64,000 nt of DNA, taken from assembly GCA_016214855.1 (NCBI GenBank), contig JACRMT010000004.1, positions 186,001-250,000 of the forward strand. Direction: 5' to 3'. How positions within the stretch are numbered: the first letter of the stretch is position 1; each line of letters begins with the position of its first letter. The position numbers and the translations under genes are program-made. The notes under the pieces were generated by a model. It was not told where the DNA came from. It made no database searches and saw only the letters and a program-made list of their open reading frames with translations. The DNA is from Nitrospirota bacterium (GTDB lineage: Bacteria; Nitrospirota; Thermodesulfovibrionia; Thermodesulfovibrionales; UBA6898). Shown piece by piece: positions 53,335 through 62,318 of the stretch.

Positions 53335-55230
53335 TCACCTCCTGAGGTTGATCTCTTCACAAAGAAAAGATATAAGTTCATCGATCGCAAACGGGCCGAC
53401 ATTCTCCCCATTGCGCTTCCTTAAGCTTATTGAGCCCTGCTCCATCTCTTTATCGCCGATCACAACGGCATACGGGATCTTCTTAACCGTGCTTTTCCTG
53501 ATCTTGTTGCCGATCTTTTCACTGTCTGCATCAAGCTCGGCACGAATGCCTTTCCGGATGAGGTCCGATGCGATCTTTTCGGCATATTCCCCGTGCTTCT
53601 CTGATATCGTGAGCACGGATACCTGCACCGGCGCAAGCCAGAGAGGAAAGGCTCCGGCATAATGCTCGACCAGCACGCCAAAAAAACGTTCCAGAGAACC
53701 CATAAGCGCCCGGTGGACCATGATCGGCCTATGCTCTTTTCCGTCAGAACCGCGGTACGTCATATCAAACCGTTCCGGCAGATTGAAGTCAACCTGGATC
53801 GTACTGCACTGCCATGCCCTGCCGAGCGAGTCCTTCACTTTTATGTCGATCTTCGGCCCGTAAAAGGCGCCGCCACCCTGGTCAATATTGTAGCTGAGAC
53901 CCTTTGCCTTAAGTGCATCCTCAAGAGCGGACGTGGACTTCTGCCAATGCTCGTCACTGCCGACATACTTTTCAGGGCGCGTCGAAAGATAGGTTTCGAA
54001 CTGCTCGAATCCAAAGGTGCGCAGGATGAACAGGATAAAATCCAGGACCTGCAGGATCTCGGTCTCTATCTGATCCTCACGGGTAAAGATATGCGCGTCG
54101 TCCTGCGTAAAGCCGCGGACGCGGAGCAGCCCATGGAGTACGCCCGACCGCTCAAAACGGTACACGGTCCCGAGTTCGGCATACCGCATCGGGAACTCAC
54201 GATAACTCCTGAGCGAATTCTTGTAGATATAAATATGGAACGGACAGTTCATCGGCTTGAGCTCATACGGCGCGCCCTCGACTTCCATCGGCGCGAACAT
54301 GTTCTCATGATAGAAATCGAGATGGCCGCTCGTCTTCCATACGTCAAGACGTGCGATATGAGGACTGTACAGGAGCTTGTATCCTGCCTTCTGATGCTCA
54401 TCACGCCAGAAATCCTCGATCGTTTTCCGGATCATGGCTCCGTTGGGGTGCCAGAGGATCAGGCCCGGTCCTACCTCTTCATTGATACTGAACAGATCCA
54501 GTTCCTTGCCGAGGCGCCGATGGTCACGCTTCTTCACCTCTTCAAGAAAATCGAGATATTTTTTCAGGTCCTTCGGATTATTGAATGCTGTGCCGTAAAT
54601 CCGCTGGAGCATCTTGTTCTTTTCATCACCCCGCCAGTAAGCGCCGGCAATGCTCAGAAGCTTCACTGCAGCGATCTTTCCGGCAGAAGACAGGTGGGGG
54701 CCTCTGCAGAGATCCATAAAGCCGTCCTCATCATAGACCGTCACGGTCTCGGCATCAATGCCCTGAAGCAGTTCCACTTTGTAGGTCTCTCCGCTCTCGG
54801 CGAACAGATTCATCGCCTCGTCCTTTGTCAGCTCCCTGCGCACAAAGGGCGCGTCCTTCTTTATGATCGACTCCATCTCTTTCTCTATGGCAATCAGATC
54901 TTCAGGAGTAAAGGTCCGGTCAATATCAAAGTCATAGTAAAAGCCGTCCTGGATGGATGGCCCTATGGCTACCTTTGCCTGCGGGAAGAGTTTTTTGACC
55001 GCGTGGGCCATGACATGGGAAGTGCTGTGACGATAAAGGTCTTTTCCCTCGTCGGAGTCAAACGTAACTGCCTCGACAGTATCGCTATCCTTGATCTCCT
55101 TAAGGGAACTGAGGTCTGAAAGGTTTCCGTTGATCCTGACCGCTAAGGCTCTTGCTTTTGCGAGATATTTTTCCAGATCGGAAAGTTGGCTGAAATGTCT
55201 CTCGCTTCCATCACTTGCTCGTACGTTAAT
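53335..55230 (-). CDS. thrS: Threonyl-tRNA synthetase, apparent ATT start
   Basis: 631 residues when read from ATT 55230-55228, close to the family norm of about 640. From the first ATG (55011) only 558 residues result, cutting through the N2 domain motif RHSTSHVMAHAV. The 73 upstream codons encode a TGS domain (INVRASDGSERHF, VRINGNLSDLSSL, EAVTFDSDEGKDLYRHSTSH) and contain no ATG, GTG or TTG; an in-frame TAA lies at 55239-55237. GGAGGT is 8 nt before the ATT. The N2 editing domain, catalytic core with zinc ligands (PMNCPFH, HRALMGSLERF) and anticodon domain are intact. Confidence 0.93.
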   Translation of the reverse strand: MNVRASDGSERHFSQLSDLEKYLAKARALAVRINGNLSDLSSLKEIKDSDTVEAVTFDSDEGKDLYRHSTSHVMAHAVKKLFPQAKVAIGPSIQDGFYYDFDIDRTFTPEDLIAIEKEMESIIKKDAPFVRRELTKDEAMNLFAESGETYKVELLQGIDAETVTVYDEDGFMDLCRGPHLSSAGKIAAVKLLSIAGAYWRGDEKNKMLQRIYGTAFNNPKDLKKYLDFLEEVKKRDHRRLGKELDLFSINEEVGPGLILWHPNGAMIRKTIEDFWRDEHQKAGYKLLYSPHIARLDVWKTSGHLDFYHENMFAPMEVEGAPYELKPMNCPFHIYIYKNSLRSYREFPMRYAELGTVYRFERSGVLHGLLRVRGFTQDDAHIFTREDQIETEILQVLDFILFILRTFGFEQFETYLSTRPEKYVGSDEHWQKSTSALEDALKAKGLSYNIDQGGGAFYGPKIDIKVKDSLGRAWQCSTIQVDFNLPERFDMTYRGSDGKEHRPIMVHRALMGSLERFFGVLVEHYAGAFPLWLAPVQVSVLTISEKHGEYAEKIASDLIRKGIRAELDADSEKIGNKIRKSTVKKIPYAVVIGDKEMEQGSISLRKRNGENVGPFAIDELISFLCEEINLRR

Positions 55231-55273
55231 GTGCTCTTACCTCCAAACGCCAGAATGACTGCAGAATGCGGAT

Positions 55274-55303
55274 ATGATACAGGATAGTTTAATTCAATTT
55301 CAA
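55274..55303 (-). promoter_or_regulatory. Candidate promoter of the thrS operon
   Basis: On the minus strand TTGAAA (55303-55298), 18-bp spacer, TATCAT (55279-55274), leaving a leader of about 40 nt before the ATT start. No T-box-like leader is seen. Confidence 0.5.
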
Positions 55304-55513
55304 TCACTTTGGCATCATGCCGCTGCCCCGCCTGTAGCCTTATGGACCGGTTCCCCCTGAATATCCTGTCATTCTTTTCGCTCTCTCGTGGTATGATTGT
55401 GAAAATAACTATATCTTTTTTCGTATGATCATCCTCACATCGTTCAGAAAACAATGGTTGACAGACTAACGAGCTTCCGAAAGAGAAGCGGAACCACAAC
55501 CGGGGAGGACACG

Positions 55514-56596
55514 ATGGAACTGACACATGCAGACCTCAGGAAGTACACCTATTTTTCCGGCCTTTCTCAAAGTTCATTGCAAGTCCTTGCTGACAGGATC
55601 AGGACCGTTGATTTCCCGGCTGGATCGGTGATCGTGGAGGAAGGTTCTGTTGGCGATGCCTTTTATTTCGTACAAAAGGGCGAACTGATCGTAACGAAAA
55701 AGACGAATTCCGGTCCTGAGGCTCAACTGTCCGTTGTACGAAGCGGTCAGGGTTTTGGCGAGATGGCCCTGCTGACCTGTTCCATCAGATCGAGTTCTGT
55801 TCATACCATAACTGACTGCACACTGTACGAGCTGCAAAAAAAAGATTTCGAAGAAGTCCTGCTGCATGAATCAGCATTTAAGGAGCGCCTGAACAGAAGG
55901 GCTGATGACCTGTCAGAGATAACGAAGATCAAAACCCTTCAGCCCTTTGCACTGCTTGACCCGGAAAAGATGTGCGCGGTCATGGAAGCGATGACAGAAG
56001 AGAGTTATGCTCCGGGTGAGAATATTATTGTTCAGGGGGACAGGGGCAATACCTATTACATAATCAGGTCAGGCCGGGTAGCTGTTCTGAAAAAGAAAAA
56101 AGGGGATGAGGAACTGCATCAGATAGCAGCATTAGGTGAAGGAGAGGCCTTTGGGGAAGAGGCGCTTATACGCGATGACCCGCGTAACGCAACGTGCCGG
56201 GCAATAGAGGCCACAACCGTTTTTGTACTCCAGAAGAAGGATTTCAATCAGATCGTCAGATCTGCTTTTATTGACAATATATTCCCTGAAGAGATCTCTC
56301 TGGATACATACCTTGACGATTACATGCTCATTGATGCAAGGATCCCGTCAGAATATGAGGAAGAACACATTCACGGGGCAATTAATATCCCCGTTGAACT
56401 ACTGCGTCAGAAATGCACTGAGTTCGACAGGTCAAAGCGCTACATTACCTACTGCCTCAACGACTCACGGGGTATGGTTGCCGCATTCCTCCTGAAGAAC
56501 CGCGGCTTCGACGCAAAATGTCTGCGCGGCGGTGTCAGTGCCTGGCCCGGTGCGCTGGTAACCGGTTCTGATGGGATACATCTGCCAGGTCAATAG
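55514..56596 (+). CDS. Double cNMP-binding domain/rhodanese fusion protein
   Basis: 360 residues, cytosolic. cNMP domain 1 at about 8-120 (PAGSVIVEEGSVGDAFYFV, GQGFGEMALLT), cNMP domain 2 at about 140-255 (APGENIIVQGDRGNTYYII, GEGEAFGEEALI), and a rhodanese domain at about 265-345. The rhodanese has DARIPSEYEEEHIHGAINIP and catalytic-loop Cys in YITYCLNDSRG. The start is ATG 55514 with GGGGAGGA upstream; an in-frame ATG 20 codons earlier has none. No DNA-binding domain, so it is a sensor or sulfur-relay regulator rather than a CRP. Divergent from thrS. Confidence 0.88.
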   Translation: MELTHADLRKYTYFSGLSQSSLQVLADRIRTVDFPAGSVIVEEGSVGDAFYFVQKGELIVTKKTNSGPEAQLSVVRSGQGFGEMALLTCSIRSSSVHTITDCTLYELQKKDFEEVLLHESAFKERLNRRADDLSEITKIKTLQPFALLDPEKMCAVMEAMTEESYAPGENIIVQGDRGNTYYIIRSGRVAVLKKKKGDEELHQIAALGEGEAFGEEALIRDDPRNATCRAIEATTVFVLQKKDFNQIVRSAFIDNIFPEEISLDTYLDDYMLIDARIPSEYEEEHIHGAINIPVELLRQKCTEFDRSKRYITYCLNDSRGMVAAFLLKNRGFDAKCLRGGVSAWPGALVTGSDGIHLPGQ

Positions 56597-56742
56597 TTCC
56601 ACCGGTATGGCAGCGATACGGAATGGATCGACCGGCCTGAGCTGAGACGCGGCTACTGCGGTCTGGCCGGATTACCAAAGTTATAAAATGAACTTCCTGG
56701 TATTTAACATGCCCTATCTTTTATATTATTCGGCTCAACCTG

Positions 56743-57900
56743 CTATTCGGCTCTGCTCTTCCTGCTCCCGCTATAGAGTTCATATGCAAGCAGGCGGCAT
56801 TCGATCGGTCCGTTGAAAAAGAGCATCTTTTTGCTGCTTCTGAGGCCTATTATTTTTGCCAGATCAGGATTGCCGGTCAGCACATACCCCGTATATCCAC
56901 GACATTTCTGTTTCAGGAAATCCCCTATTCTTCCATATACCTTCTCAAGTTCTGCTGCCCTGCCCAGCCGCTCCCCGTATTCAGGGTTCATCACTACAAC
57001 GCCGCCGCCTTCAGGGACCTCAGTATCGGCAAAGTCAGATACACTGAATTCGATCAGATGTTCAACGCCCGCAGTGCGGGCATTTTTCATGGCCGCTTCG
57101 ACAGCTTCTGGACTGATATCGGTCGCAATGATCCTGCTCTGCAGACCCTTCTTAACTTCAGTCTTTGCATCGTTTCTCAGCTCTTCCCAGGCATGAGCAT
57201 CGTAACCCTTGAGGTGCATAAATCCAAAGTTGTTTCTCAGAATACCTGCCGGCCTGTTCAATGCGATAAGAGCAGCTTCGATGGCAAGCGTGCCACTTCC
57301 GCACATGGGGTTTATAAAAGAACCGCTGTCATTCCACCCTGATGCCTTAACAAGGGCAGCTGCAAGCGTCTCCTGCATGGGTGCCTTGTAAGGAATCTTG
57401 CGGTATCCCCTTTTGGAGAGCGGTTCTCCCGAGGTATCGATATAAATCCTGCAGTCCTCGCCCTGCCAGTGAAGATGAAGCACTGCCCGGTCGCGTTCAG
57501 GACCCGAGTCAGGCCGCTTATTGAATTTCTTCAAGAACCTATCAACGATGGCATCCTTGCACTTCTGGCTTGCGTACCGCGTATTGTCTATGGTGGGAGT
57601 ATCAACCGTTGAGGTGATGCTGAAATATCCGCTCAGGGGGATTACTTCTTCCCAGGCAATATCATGGATCTTCCGGTACAGCGCTTCAGGATCTTCCGCC
57701 GTAAACTCGGCGACAAGAAAAAGCACCCTGAGCCCTGTCCTCAGGCGCAGATTAAGGTCCATGGCATCCATCATGGTACCCTCGGTCTCTATGCCGGCCT
57801 GTGTTCTGAAAAAAATCGAGAAACCGAGCTGCGCTGCTTCCTGCTCGATATAATGATCTATGCCGCGGCTGCAGGTAATGAATATCCTGTTCTTTATCAC
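56743..57900 (-). CDS. rlmL: THUMP-domain 23S rRNA guanine-N2 methyltransferase (RlmL-like)
   Basis: 385 residues. N-terminal ferredoxin-like plus THUMP region at about 1-155, then a Rossmann methyltransferase: INPMCGSGTLAIEAALIA (motif I) and VVMNPEYGERLG (motif IV). The E. coli RlmKL fusion is longer; this is the RlmL half only. Motif IV has NPEY where NPPY is commoner, but the catalytic Asn is kept. The protein likely methylates G2445 of 23S rRNA. 4 bp after the LOG-family gene. Confidence 0.88.
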   Translation of the reverse strand: MIKNRIFITCSRGIDHYIEQEAAQLGFSIFFRTQAGIETEGTMMDAMDLNLRLRTGLRVLFLVAEFTAEDPEALYRKIHDIAWEEVIPLSGYFSITSTVDTPTIDNTRYASQKCKDAIVDRFLKKFNKRPDSGPERDRAVLHLHWQGEDCRIYIDTSGEPLSKRGYRKIPYKAPMQETLAAALVKASGWNDSGSFINPMCGSGTLAIEAALIALNRPAGILRNNFGFMHLKGYDAHAWEELRNDAKTEVKKGLQSRIIATDISPEAVEAAMKNARTAGVEHLIEFSVSDFADTEVPEGGGVVVMNPEYGERLGRAAELEKVYGRIGDFLKQKCRGYTGYVLTGNPDLAKIIGLRSSKKMLFFNGPIECRLLAYELYSGSRKSRAE

Positions 57901-57904
57901 GCGA

Positions 57905-58597
57905 TCATCCGATGAGCCGCTTTCCAGACCGCTTCTTTGTCCTCATCTTCGGCCTGATATCAGCAAAGACCCTGAAATGTTCATTAATAAGAAATCTCAC
58001 TTCCTCCGGCTTATCAACCAGAGAAAAGAGCGCAAAGTCTTCTCTCTCGATAGTACCCTCTGCAACAAGCGTCTTTTTCATCCAGTCGATCAGACCCGCC
58101 CAGTATGCCGACCCATAGAGAATTATCGGGAAGGACTTGATGCGCTTAGTCTGGACAAGGGTAAGTGCCTCGAAGAGTTCATCCATTGTGCCAAACCCGC
58201 CCGGAAAAATAATGTACGCAATGGCATATTTTACGAACATCAGCTTCCTGATAAAAAAATAACGGAAGGAAAGGCTGATATCCTGATATTTGTTCGGTAT
58301 CTGCTCACTCGGTATCTCAATGTTCAGACCGACTGAATGGGCCTTTCCTTTCTTTGCCCCCTTATTCGCTCCCTCCATGATGCCAGGGCCGCCGCCCGTG
58401 ATGATGGCAAATCCGTCATCCGCAAGTTTTCTTGCCACGGTCATGGCATCGTCGTAATAGTTATTGCCCGGTTTCAGCCGAGCGCTGCCGAAGATCGTGA
58501 CCGCAGGGCCAAGATCATTGAGCGTTTCGAACCCTTCCACGAGCTCTGACTGTATCCTGAATACGCGCCATGTTTCAGATGTCTTAAGATCTTCCAT
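57905..58597 (-). CDS. LOG-family Rossmann protein (nucleoside 5'-monophosphate phosphoribohydrolase-like)
   Basis: 230 residues. Signatures of the LOG/lysine-decarboxylase-like family: ITGGGPGIMEGANKGA and PGGFGTMDELFEALTLVQ, giving the PGGxGTxxE active site. Members hydrolyse the N-glycosidic bond of (cytokinin) nucleotides; bacterial physiological substrates are mostly unknown. AAGGAG precedes the ATG. Lies 14 bp after the DRTGG protein. Confidence 0.92.
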   Translation of the reverse strand: MEDLKTSETWRVFRIQSELVEGFETLNDLGPAVTIFGSARLKPGNNYYDDAMTVARKLADDGFAIITGGGPGIMEGANKGAKKGKAHSVGLNIEIPSEQIPNKYQDISLSFRYFFIRKLMFVKYAIAYIIFPGGFGTMDELFEALTLVQTKRIKSFPIILYGSAYWAGLIDWMKKTLVAEGTIEREDFALFSLVDKPEEVRFLINEHFRVFADIRPKMRTKKRSGKRLIG

Positions 58598-58611
58598 ATG
58601 AGCTATCTCCT

Positions 58612-59673
58612 TTATCTGACTTTCAGTTCTTTCAGCAGCCGTGCAATATCAAACTCTTTCTGCATGATCTCTTCTGTCTTCTGCACCTTCTTCTGCTCCC
58701 TGATACTGATCTTGCCCATCACTGATTCGATCTTCTGCACCGTTGCAAACGTGTCCTCATGCACTGAAATGATCGGCGTGTTGGTCAATTTTGCCTTGCC
58801 GATGATCACGTCGTTCGTATAGAGCCCGCCGGTCAGGATAATGCATCGGGTCGAGGTCTCAAGCGCTGCAAGCTGAATATCAGAGCGGTGTGCGCCGGTA
58901 ATGACAGCCTTGTTCGGTGTCCGCCTGAAATATTTCAAAGCACTGTCTACATCCATGGCTCCGATCGAAAATGATTCAACGAATGCATCCAGACCCTCTT
59001 CGCAGCAGAGCACCTTGCCGCCGAGGATCTCGTTCAACTGCCGCACGGTTATCGCATCAAGCAGCATATCCTTCTGGAGAGCAGCAAATACCGCAATGCC
59101 CCTTTTTTCGAGGAAAGGACGGACAGATTGTTTTATATGCTCATGGACCGCATCGGGCACCTTATTGATCACGGCACCCATAAAGTCCTGACCGAGCAAC
59201 TCCTTTGCGCCGACAATTGCGTCAATCGAACTATCGCCATTCCAGGGCTCTACGATCAGCGTCCTTGCCTTAAGGTGACGGATCAGCTTCAGACCATGAA
59301 TACCAAAGGTAACTCCTTCGTAAAGATCAGCCGCACCGTTGACCAGCACCAGATCTTTGTTCGTAATAGAAGAAATCGCCCTGTTAATATCATCGAACTT
59401 ATCCGAGGGTCTGCCTTTCAGAAGGTTATTCTGAAGCTCATAGGTCACGACAAAGGGAGAGACAATCTCTGCGGGCTCGCTGATATCGAGCGCTTTTCTC
59501 AGGAAATCGGCATCAGCGTCAACAATGCCTGTGCCCTGCTGCAGGGGGATCTTGCCGTATGGTTTGATGTACCCGATCGAAAGACCCTTTTCCTTCAACA
59601 TAAGGCCGAGTCCCAGAGTGATCAGGCTCTTGCCTGAGAACCCTGTAGTGGACGCTATATACAGGTAATGCAT
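58612..59673 (-). CDS. BioD-like P-loop/DRTGG-domain protein
   Basis: 353 residues. N-terminal P-loop domain of the dethiobiotin-synthetase/Pta-N type (IASTTGFSGKSLITLGLG) at about 1-205, then a DRTGG domain at about 215-325 (GAHRSDIQLAALE, IILTGGLYTND) and a helical tail. The same two domains form the N-terminal regulatory part of long phosphotransacetylases, but the catalytic Pta domain is missing. It lies directly downstream of the ADP-forming acetyl-CoA synthetase (stop and start region abut), so a regulatory role for that enzyme is likely (inference). Confidence 0.87.
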   Translation of the reverse strand: MHYLYIASTTGFSGKSLITLGLGLMLKEKGLSIGYIKPYGKIPLQQGTGIVDADADFLRKALDISEPAEIVSPFVVTYELQNNLLKGRPSDKFDDINRAISSITNKDLVLVNGAADLYEGVTFGIHGLKLIRHLKARTLIVEPWNGDSSIDAIVGAKELLGQDFMGAVINKVPDAVHEHIKQSVRPFLEKRGIAVFAALQKDMLLDAITVRQLNEILGGKVLCCEEGLDAFVESFSIGAMDVDSALKYFRRTPNKAVITGAHRSDIQLAALETSTRCIILTGGLYTNDVIIGKAKLTNTPIISVHEDTFATVQKIESVMGKISIREQKKVQKTEEIMQKEFDIARLLKELKVR

Positions 59674-61779
59674 TTACGTACCTCCTTTATCTTCATGACT
59701 GAGGATGATCCTTGAGTCAAGGGCTACAGCCCCATTATTCAAAACGACAAGGGGATTGATATCAAGCTCATGTATCAGCGGAAAATCCGTTGCGAGCATC
59801 GAGAGCCTCACAATGCTCCGGGCAATGGCATCAAGATCAGCAGGCTGCTCTCCGCGAACACCCTGAAGAAGCTGGATCGTCCTGATCTCATGGATCATCT
59901 CACTCGCCGCTGAAAGGCTGACCGGCACGATCCTGAACGAAACATCCTTTAATACCTCAACATAAATACCGCCAAGGCCGAACATGATCATATGGCCAAA
60001 GGTCCTGTCAAAGGTGATGCCGAGAATCACCTCTTTGCCCTTCGGCACTGTCTCATACACCGTTACGCCGTTGATGAACGCCTTGGGCATGAATTTCCTG
60101 GCATTCAGGGTGATGGCGGTAAAGGCATCCTTTGCCTCTTTTTTGGAATTGATATTGAGCTTCACCCCGCCGATATCGGTCTTGTGGAGAATATCAGGCG
60201 ATGAGATCTTCATGACGACCGGAAACCCAATGGCAGCGGCAGCATTTGCAGCCTCATTCGGTATCTTTGTCAGCTGCTTCGTCGGGAACCTGAACCCATA
60301 GTGCATCAGGATCTCGCGCGCACTGTCCTCTGCAAACTGTATCTGCCCATTCACACGTGCCTTTCTGATGATCTCTGCAACAGCATCCCGGTTCACTTCA
60401 GGACAGAAAGACAGATCCTCTTCCTTCTTCTTCCAGAGTGCGTAGTTGTAGAGTTTCCTGAACGACTTCACTGCAGGCTCAGGATAGGAAAAATTCGTTA
60501 TCGCTGCAGCCTTGAGCATGGCCACTGACGACCGCACCCTTTCCTCTCCCATGAAGCTCGCGATCAGGGGCTTGTCGGTCTTCATCGACGACTCGATCAC
60601 GGTCTTTGCAGTCTCCTCAACATTCACCATAGCCTGCGGCGTGAGAATGATCAGCATGCCGTCCACATTCGGGTCATTCAGCGTGCGCTCGATCGCCGCA
60701 GCGTACCGCTCAGATGTCGCATCGCCGATGATGTCAACCGGGTTATAGAGCGATGCGTTCTTCGGAAGCGCGGTCATAAGCTGTTCGATCGTTTCCCTGG
60801 AAAGCTGCGGCAGATTAATACCGAGCTTTTCCGCCATATCTGCAGCGATAATGCCAGGGCCGCCCGCATTCGTGATAATAAGCAGGTTATTCCCTTTGGG
60901 CAGCTTGCCGAAATGAAATGCCAATGCTGACTCAAAAAGGTCTTCTACGCCTTCTGCCCTGATCACCCCGGTCTGTTTGAACGCAGCGTTAAACGCATTT
61001 TCAGAGCCCGCAAGCGCACCGGTATGGGACGATGCAGCGCGGGCTCCAGCCTGCGTGCCGCCGGATTTGACAAGGATGATAGGTTTGACCTTTGTGGCTT
61101 TTTTGGCGATCTCAAGGAACCTCCTGCCCTCGACCACATCCTCGATATACCCAAGGATGATGTCTGTCTCAGGGTCCTGCATAAAATATTCTATGAAGTC
61201 CGTCTCGTTCAGGTCAGCCTTGTTGCCGAGACTGATGAACTTTGAAAAGCCGATCTTGTTGCCGATGGCCCAGTCGAGTATCGCAATACCGAGCGCCCCT
61301 GACTGGGAGAAGAATGCAAGTCTGCCTTTGGGGAGCATGCCTGCTGCAAAGGTGGCATTCAGGTCATTTGTGGTATTGATGATGCCAAGACAGTTCGGGC
61401 CGAGTATCCGGATATCGCCGGTCTTTCTGAGGGCTTTAAGCTCTTCCTCAAGCAGTATGCCTGCAGAGCCAGCCTCCTTGAATCCGGCGCTGATGATGAC
61501 CGCTGACCTGATTCCTCTTTTTATGCAGTCCCTGATGCAGTCCGGTACCATGGCAGCAGGGATCGAGACAACGGCTAGGTCGATCTCTTCAGGAACGTCA
61601 AAGATGCTTTTGTATGTCTTGATGCCGAGGATCTGGTCTGCCTTGGGATTGATCGGAAAGATCTTATCCTGATACCCGAACTTTTGGAGGTTATTCAGGA
61701 TCGCAAAGCCGACCTTCTGGGAGTCCTGCGACGCGCCGATGACAGCAACTGACTTTGGATAGAAAAGTGTATCAAGCAC
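59674..61779 (-). CDS. Acetate-CoA ligase (ADP-forming), fused alpha-beta
   Basis: 701 residues. Converts acyl-CoA + ADP + Pi to acid + ATP + CoA, or the reverse. Order: CoA-binding domain (SVAVIGASQDSQKVGFAI), succinyl-CoA-synthetase-like ligase with the phospho-His loop ASSHTGALAGS, then an ATP-grasp beta part at about 460-701 (FPVVMKISSPDILHKTDIGG). The start is GTG 61779. It provides substrate-level phosphorylation in many anaerobes and complements the AMP-forming Acs at 9.5 kb. First gene of the operon with DRTGG, LOG and RlmL-like genes. Confidence 0.95.
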   Translation of the reverse strand: MLDTLFYPKSVAVIGASQDSQKVGFAILNNLQKFGYQDKIFPINPKADQILGIKTYKSIFDVPEEIDLAVVSIPAAMVPDCIRDCIKRGIRSAVIISAGFKEAGSAGILLEEELKALRKTGDIRILGPNCLGIINTTNDLNATFAAGMLPKGRLAFFSQSGALGIAILDWAIGNKIGFSKFISLGNKADLNETDFIEYFMQDPETDIILGYIEDVVEGRRFLEIAKKATKVKPIILVKSGGTQAGARAASSHTGALAGSENAFNAAFKQTGVIRAEGVEDLFESALAFHFGKLPKGNNLLIITNAGGPGIIAADMAEKLGINLPQLSRETIEQLMTALPKNASLYNPVDIIGDATSERYAAAIERTLNDPNVDGMLIILTPQAMVNVEETAKTVIESSMKTDKPLIASFMGEERVRSSVAMLKAAAITNFSYPEPAVKSFRKLYNYALWKKKEEDLSFCPEVNRDAVAEIIRKARVNGQIQFAEDSAREILMHYGFRFPTKQLTKIPNEAANAAAAIGFPVVMKISSPDILHKTDIGGVKLNINSKKEAKDAFTAITLNARKFMPKAFINGVTVYETVPKGKEVILGITFDRTFGHMIMFGLGGIYVEVLKDVSFRIVPVSLSAASEMIHEIRTIQLLQGVRGEQPADLDAIARSIVRLSMLATDFPLIHELDINPLVVLNNGAVALDSRIILSHEDKGGT

Positions 61780-62003
61780 GCTTCATCATACTAAAGAACC
61801 GGTACGATGGCAAGGACGAATGACAAATGCATACCATAAGACCGGAGCGGGATAAATGCCTCTGCATATGCTATTACTATGGTATAAAATCAGGATCAGG
61901 AAAGCCGGGGACTACCATAAAAATTGCGGAAGTATATGCGCATCAGAAGAGTTTTACGATGCTCCGGCTGTCATGGAAAGCATGACAAAAATCCTCATGT
62001 CCA

Positions 62004-62177
62004 CTACTTGCCTTCTATCTTTGTCTTGTCCTCGATTACTCCCTCAGCGATGCCCTTTTTGAAGTTCCTGATCGCCTCACCGAGGCTTTTCCCTGCAGAA
62101 GGCAGCTTGCTGGGGCCGAAGAATACAAGCGCTATCACCAACACAACGATCATCTCAGGCAATCCGAGTCCGAACAT
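62004..62177 (-). CDS. tatA: Twin-arginine translocase subunit TatA/E
   Basis: 57 residues: short periplasmic start, transmembrane helix with hinge (LPEMIVVLVIALVFFGPSKLP) and amphipathic helix (GKSLGEAIRNFKKGIAEG). The FGPxKLP hinge is diagnostic. Forms the pore of the Tat system for folded proteins. GGAGGAAAC precedes the ATG. Very short tail. No tatB or tatC nearby. 224 bp separate it from the ADP-forming synthetase gene. Confidence 0.93.
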   Translation of the reverse strand: MFGLGLPEMIVVLVIALVFFGPSKLPSAGKSLGEAIRNFKKGIAEGVIEDKTKIEGK

Positions 62178-62254
62178 GTTTCCTCCATATGAAACGCTTA
62201 TCTCTATAATATGCTTACATTGCCAACAAGTTCAAGGGCAGGCGGAAGAACGCC

Positions 62255-62317
62255 AATAACCTCATCCCCTCCCAGCTCCTATCGTAAAGAGGGGGTGCTG
62301 AAGGCCGGCGCGTTATT
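62255..62317 (-). repeat. Dispersed intergenic repeat, copy B
   Basis: Read on the minus strand it matches 23931-23988. The ends are short inverted repeats AATAAC/GTTATT, as in small palindromic or MITE-like elements. It fills most of the gap between the RNase G/E stop and tatA. Confidence 0.72.
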
Positions 62318-62318
62318 G

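Noticed and set aside
53335-55011. thrS starting at ATG 55011 as an N-terminally truncated enzyme
   Set aside because: The upstream frame continues without stop through the RHSTSH motif and a full TGS domain with a ribosome binding site before ATT 55230.
53662-55119. 485-codon open frame on the plus strand opposite thrS
   Set aside because: Antisense shadow: the minus strand encodes a complete, conserved ThrRS and the plus-strand translation has no recognisable domain.
55143-55526. 127-codon minus-strand frame upstream of thrS
   Set aside because: Overlaps the true TGS-domain coding part of thrS in another frame and covers the promoter region.
56597-56742. Gap between convergent genes checked for a terminator
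   Set aside because: Only a 6-bp CCGGCC/GGCCGG pair with a long loop and no T run.
61780-62003. 224-bp gap after tatA checked for tatB/tatC remnants, RNA genes or a terminator
   Set aside because: Only a 7-bp inverted repeat (61969-61987) without a U tract in the minus-strand direction; no coding or RNA-gene signal.
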